Below are positions 5,595-5,965 of a stretch of 5,965 nt of DNA, in pieces; position 1 is the stretch's first letter, and every line of letters starts with the position of its first letter. This DNA is from Acidimicrobiia bacterium (lineage in GTDB: Bacteria > Actinomycetota > Acidimicrobiia > Spongiisociales > SHLN01), in the NCBI GenBank assembly GCA_004283105.1, contig SHLN01000160.1, positions 1 through 5,965 on the forward strand, in the 5' to 3' direction. The translations under genes were made by a program, and so were the position numbers. The notes beneath the pieces are model-generated. The model had not been told where the DNA came from. It was given only the letters and a program-made list of their open reading frames with translations, and did no database searches.

Positions 5595-5600
5595 TACCAT
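5595..5600 (+). promoter_or_regulatory. Possible -10 box for leaderless transcription of the small membrane protein gene
   Basis: TACCAT fits the TANNNT pattern and ends 7 bases before the ATG at 5608, so transcription would begin at about 5607-5608 with no leader. This agrees with the absence of any Shine-Dalgarno match before that ATG. No -35 match lies at the usual distance; TTGGGC at 5567-5572 is too far upstream. Weak evidence. Confidence 0.3.
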
Positions 5601-5607
5601 CCGCTCC

Positions 5608-5913
5608 ATGCACCCGAACGCCGTCAAAGCACTCGTCCTCGTCGCCATGCTCGCCATCCTGGCGGTGGCGGCGGTGCCGATGGTCATTCTTCTCGACCTG
5701 ACGGGCGACGGGACCGGCTGGGGAATGTGCGAGGACGGCATCAGTTCCTGTCGGGTCGGCAATTTCCGGGGCCCCCGACTGGCCATGGTGCTCATGCTCG
5801 TACTCATCGGCCTCGCCGCCTTGCTCCGATTCATTGTCTGGGTCTCGGGCCTGTCAGGACGCCCCAACCGCCGCTCGAGTGGCTATCGCAACGATGATCT
5901 CTACATCCCCTAG
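5608..5913 (+). CDS. Small membrane protein with two predicted helices, unknown function
   Basis: A 101-residue protein not recognised as a known family. Residues 6-29 and about 57-80 are hydrophobic helices. The short N-terminus (HPNAVK) and the Arg-rich C-terminus (RPNRRSSGYR, 85-94) carry the positive charge, so both ends should be cytoplasmic and the loop 30-56 external. That loop is Gly/Asp-rich and holds Cys41 and Cys48, which could form a disulfide outside the membrane. The ATG at 5608 is preferred over the long reading that opens at 5350, because the added residues would lie antisense to the ThyX-like gene and be Arg/Ser-rich and unstructured. It is transcribed divergently from the operon, 148 nt away. 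Hydrophobic, well-behaved helices and charge asymmetry support real coding. Confidence 0.7.
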   Translation: MHPNAVKALVLVAMLAILAVAAVPMVILLDLTGDGTGWGMCEDGISSCRVGNFRGPRLAMVLMLVLIGLAALLRFIVWVSGLSGRPNRRSSGYRNDDLYIP

Positions 5914-5965
5914 GGCGGGGCCGCACCCCAAACCGAAACGGTGGATTCGTAGGTAAGCGGGTGTG

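Noticed and set aside
5350..5607. N-terminal extension of the small membrane protein
   Set aside because: It would be antisense to the ThyX-like gene and its promoter. The Arg/Ser-rich residues resemble shadow translation, and a plausible ATG with a -10-like box lies at 5608.
3816..5897. Open reading frame of 693 codons on the plus strand
   Set aside because: It lies antisense to the ThyX-like gene. Its sequence is Gly/Val/His/Arg-rich without a recognisable domain, as expected of a GC-rich shadow frame, while the minus-strand product has clear family motifs.
5917..5929. Possible terminator hairpin GGGG-N5-CCCC after the membrane protein gene
   Set aside because: Only four pairs and no T-tract; such runs are frequent by chance in GC-rich DNA.

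Overview
The window is GC-rich (visibly well above 60%), gene-dense DNA. Its features point to an actinobacterium: a lipoprotein with a V-A-A-A-C lipobox followed by Gly/Asp, tandem ArsA/Get3-like ATPases of the type paired in mycobacteria, GTG and TTG starts, and purine-rich Shine-Dalgarno sites. The two-domain ThyX-like protein suggests a deep-branching lineage such as Acidimicrobiia. This placement is an inference from protein style, not a computed assignment.

Layout: five genes lie on the minus strand and one on the plus strand. Reading the minus strand from right to left, a probable operon starts at a promoter near 5524-5552. It encodes a 543-residue double-domain ThyX-family protein (3828-5459), a 73-residue protein of unknown function (3582-3803), a 284-residue ArsA/Get3-like ATPase (2723-3577) and a second one of 342 residues (1698-2726). 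The gaps are 24 nt, then 4 nt, then a 4-nt overlap. A 173-nt spacer with nested inverted repeats and a heptamer array separates this operon from a separately translated DUF4349 lipoprotein (73-1524). On the plus strand, divergent from the operon, a 101-residue protein with two membrane helices (5608-5913) appears to be leaderless.

How the genes may work together: the two ATPases are probably obligate partners. Each has lost a different piece of the Get3 catalytic apparatus: the switch I aspartate in the first, the trans-acting signature lysine in the second. A heterodimer would therefore hold exactly one complete composite ATP site. The ThyX-like protein is probably co-transcribed with them. 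Its nucleotide/flavin signature is degraded in both halves, so its catalytic role is uncertain. The lipoprotein is predicted to be anchored at both ends, by an N-terminal lipid and a C-terminal helix.

Most notable non-coding structure: arrays of 7-bp tandem repeats sit at the stop codons of two of the minus-strand genes (32-80 and 1664-1691), and one of them has an inverted partner (1597-1610). A perfect TTACA-N4-TGTAA palindrome is centred on the predicted operon start site, and the leader carries three copies of a ribosome-binding-site-like decamer. No RNA gene, CRISPR array, insertion sequence or phage gene was seen.
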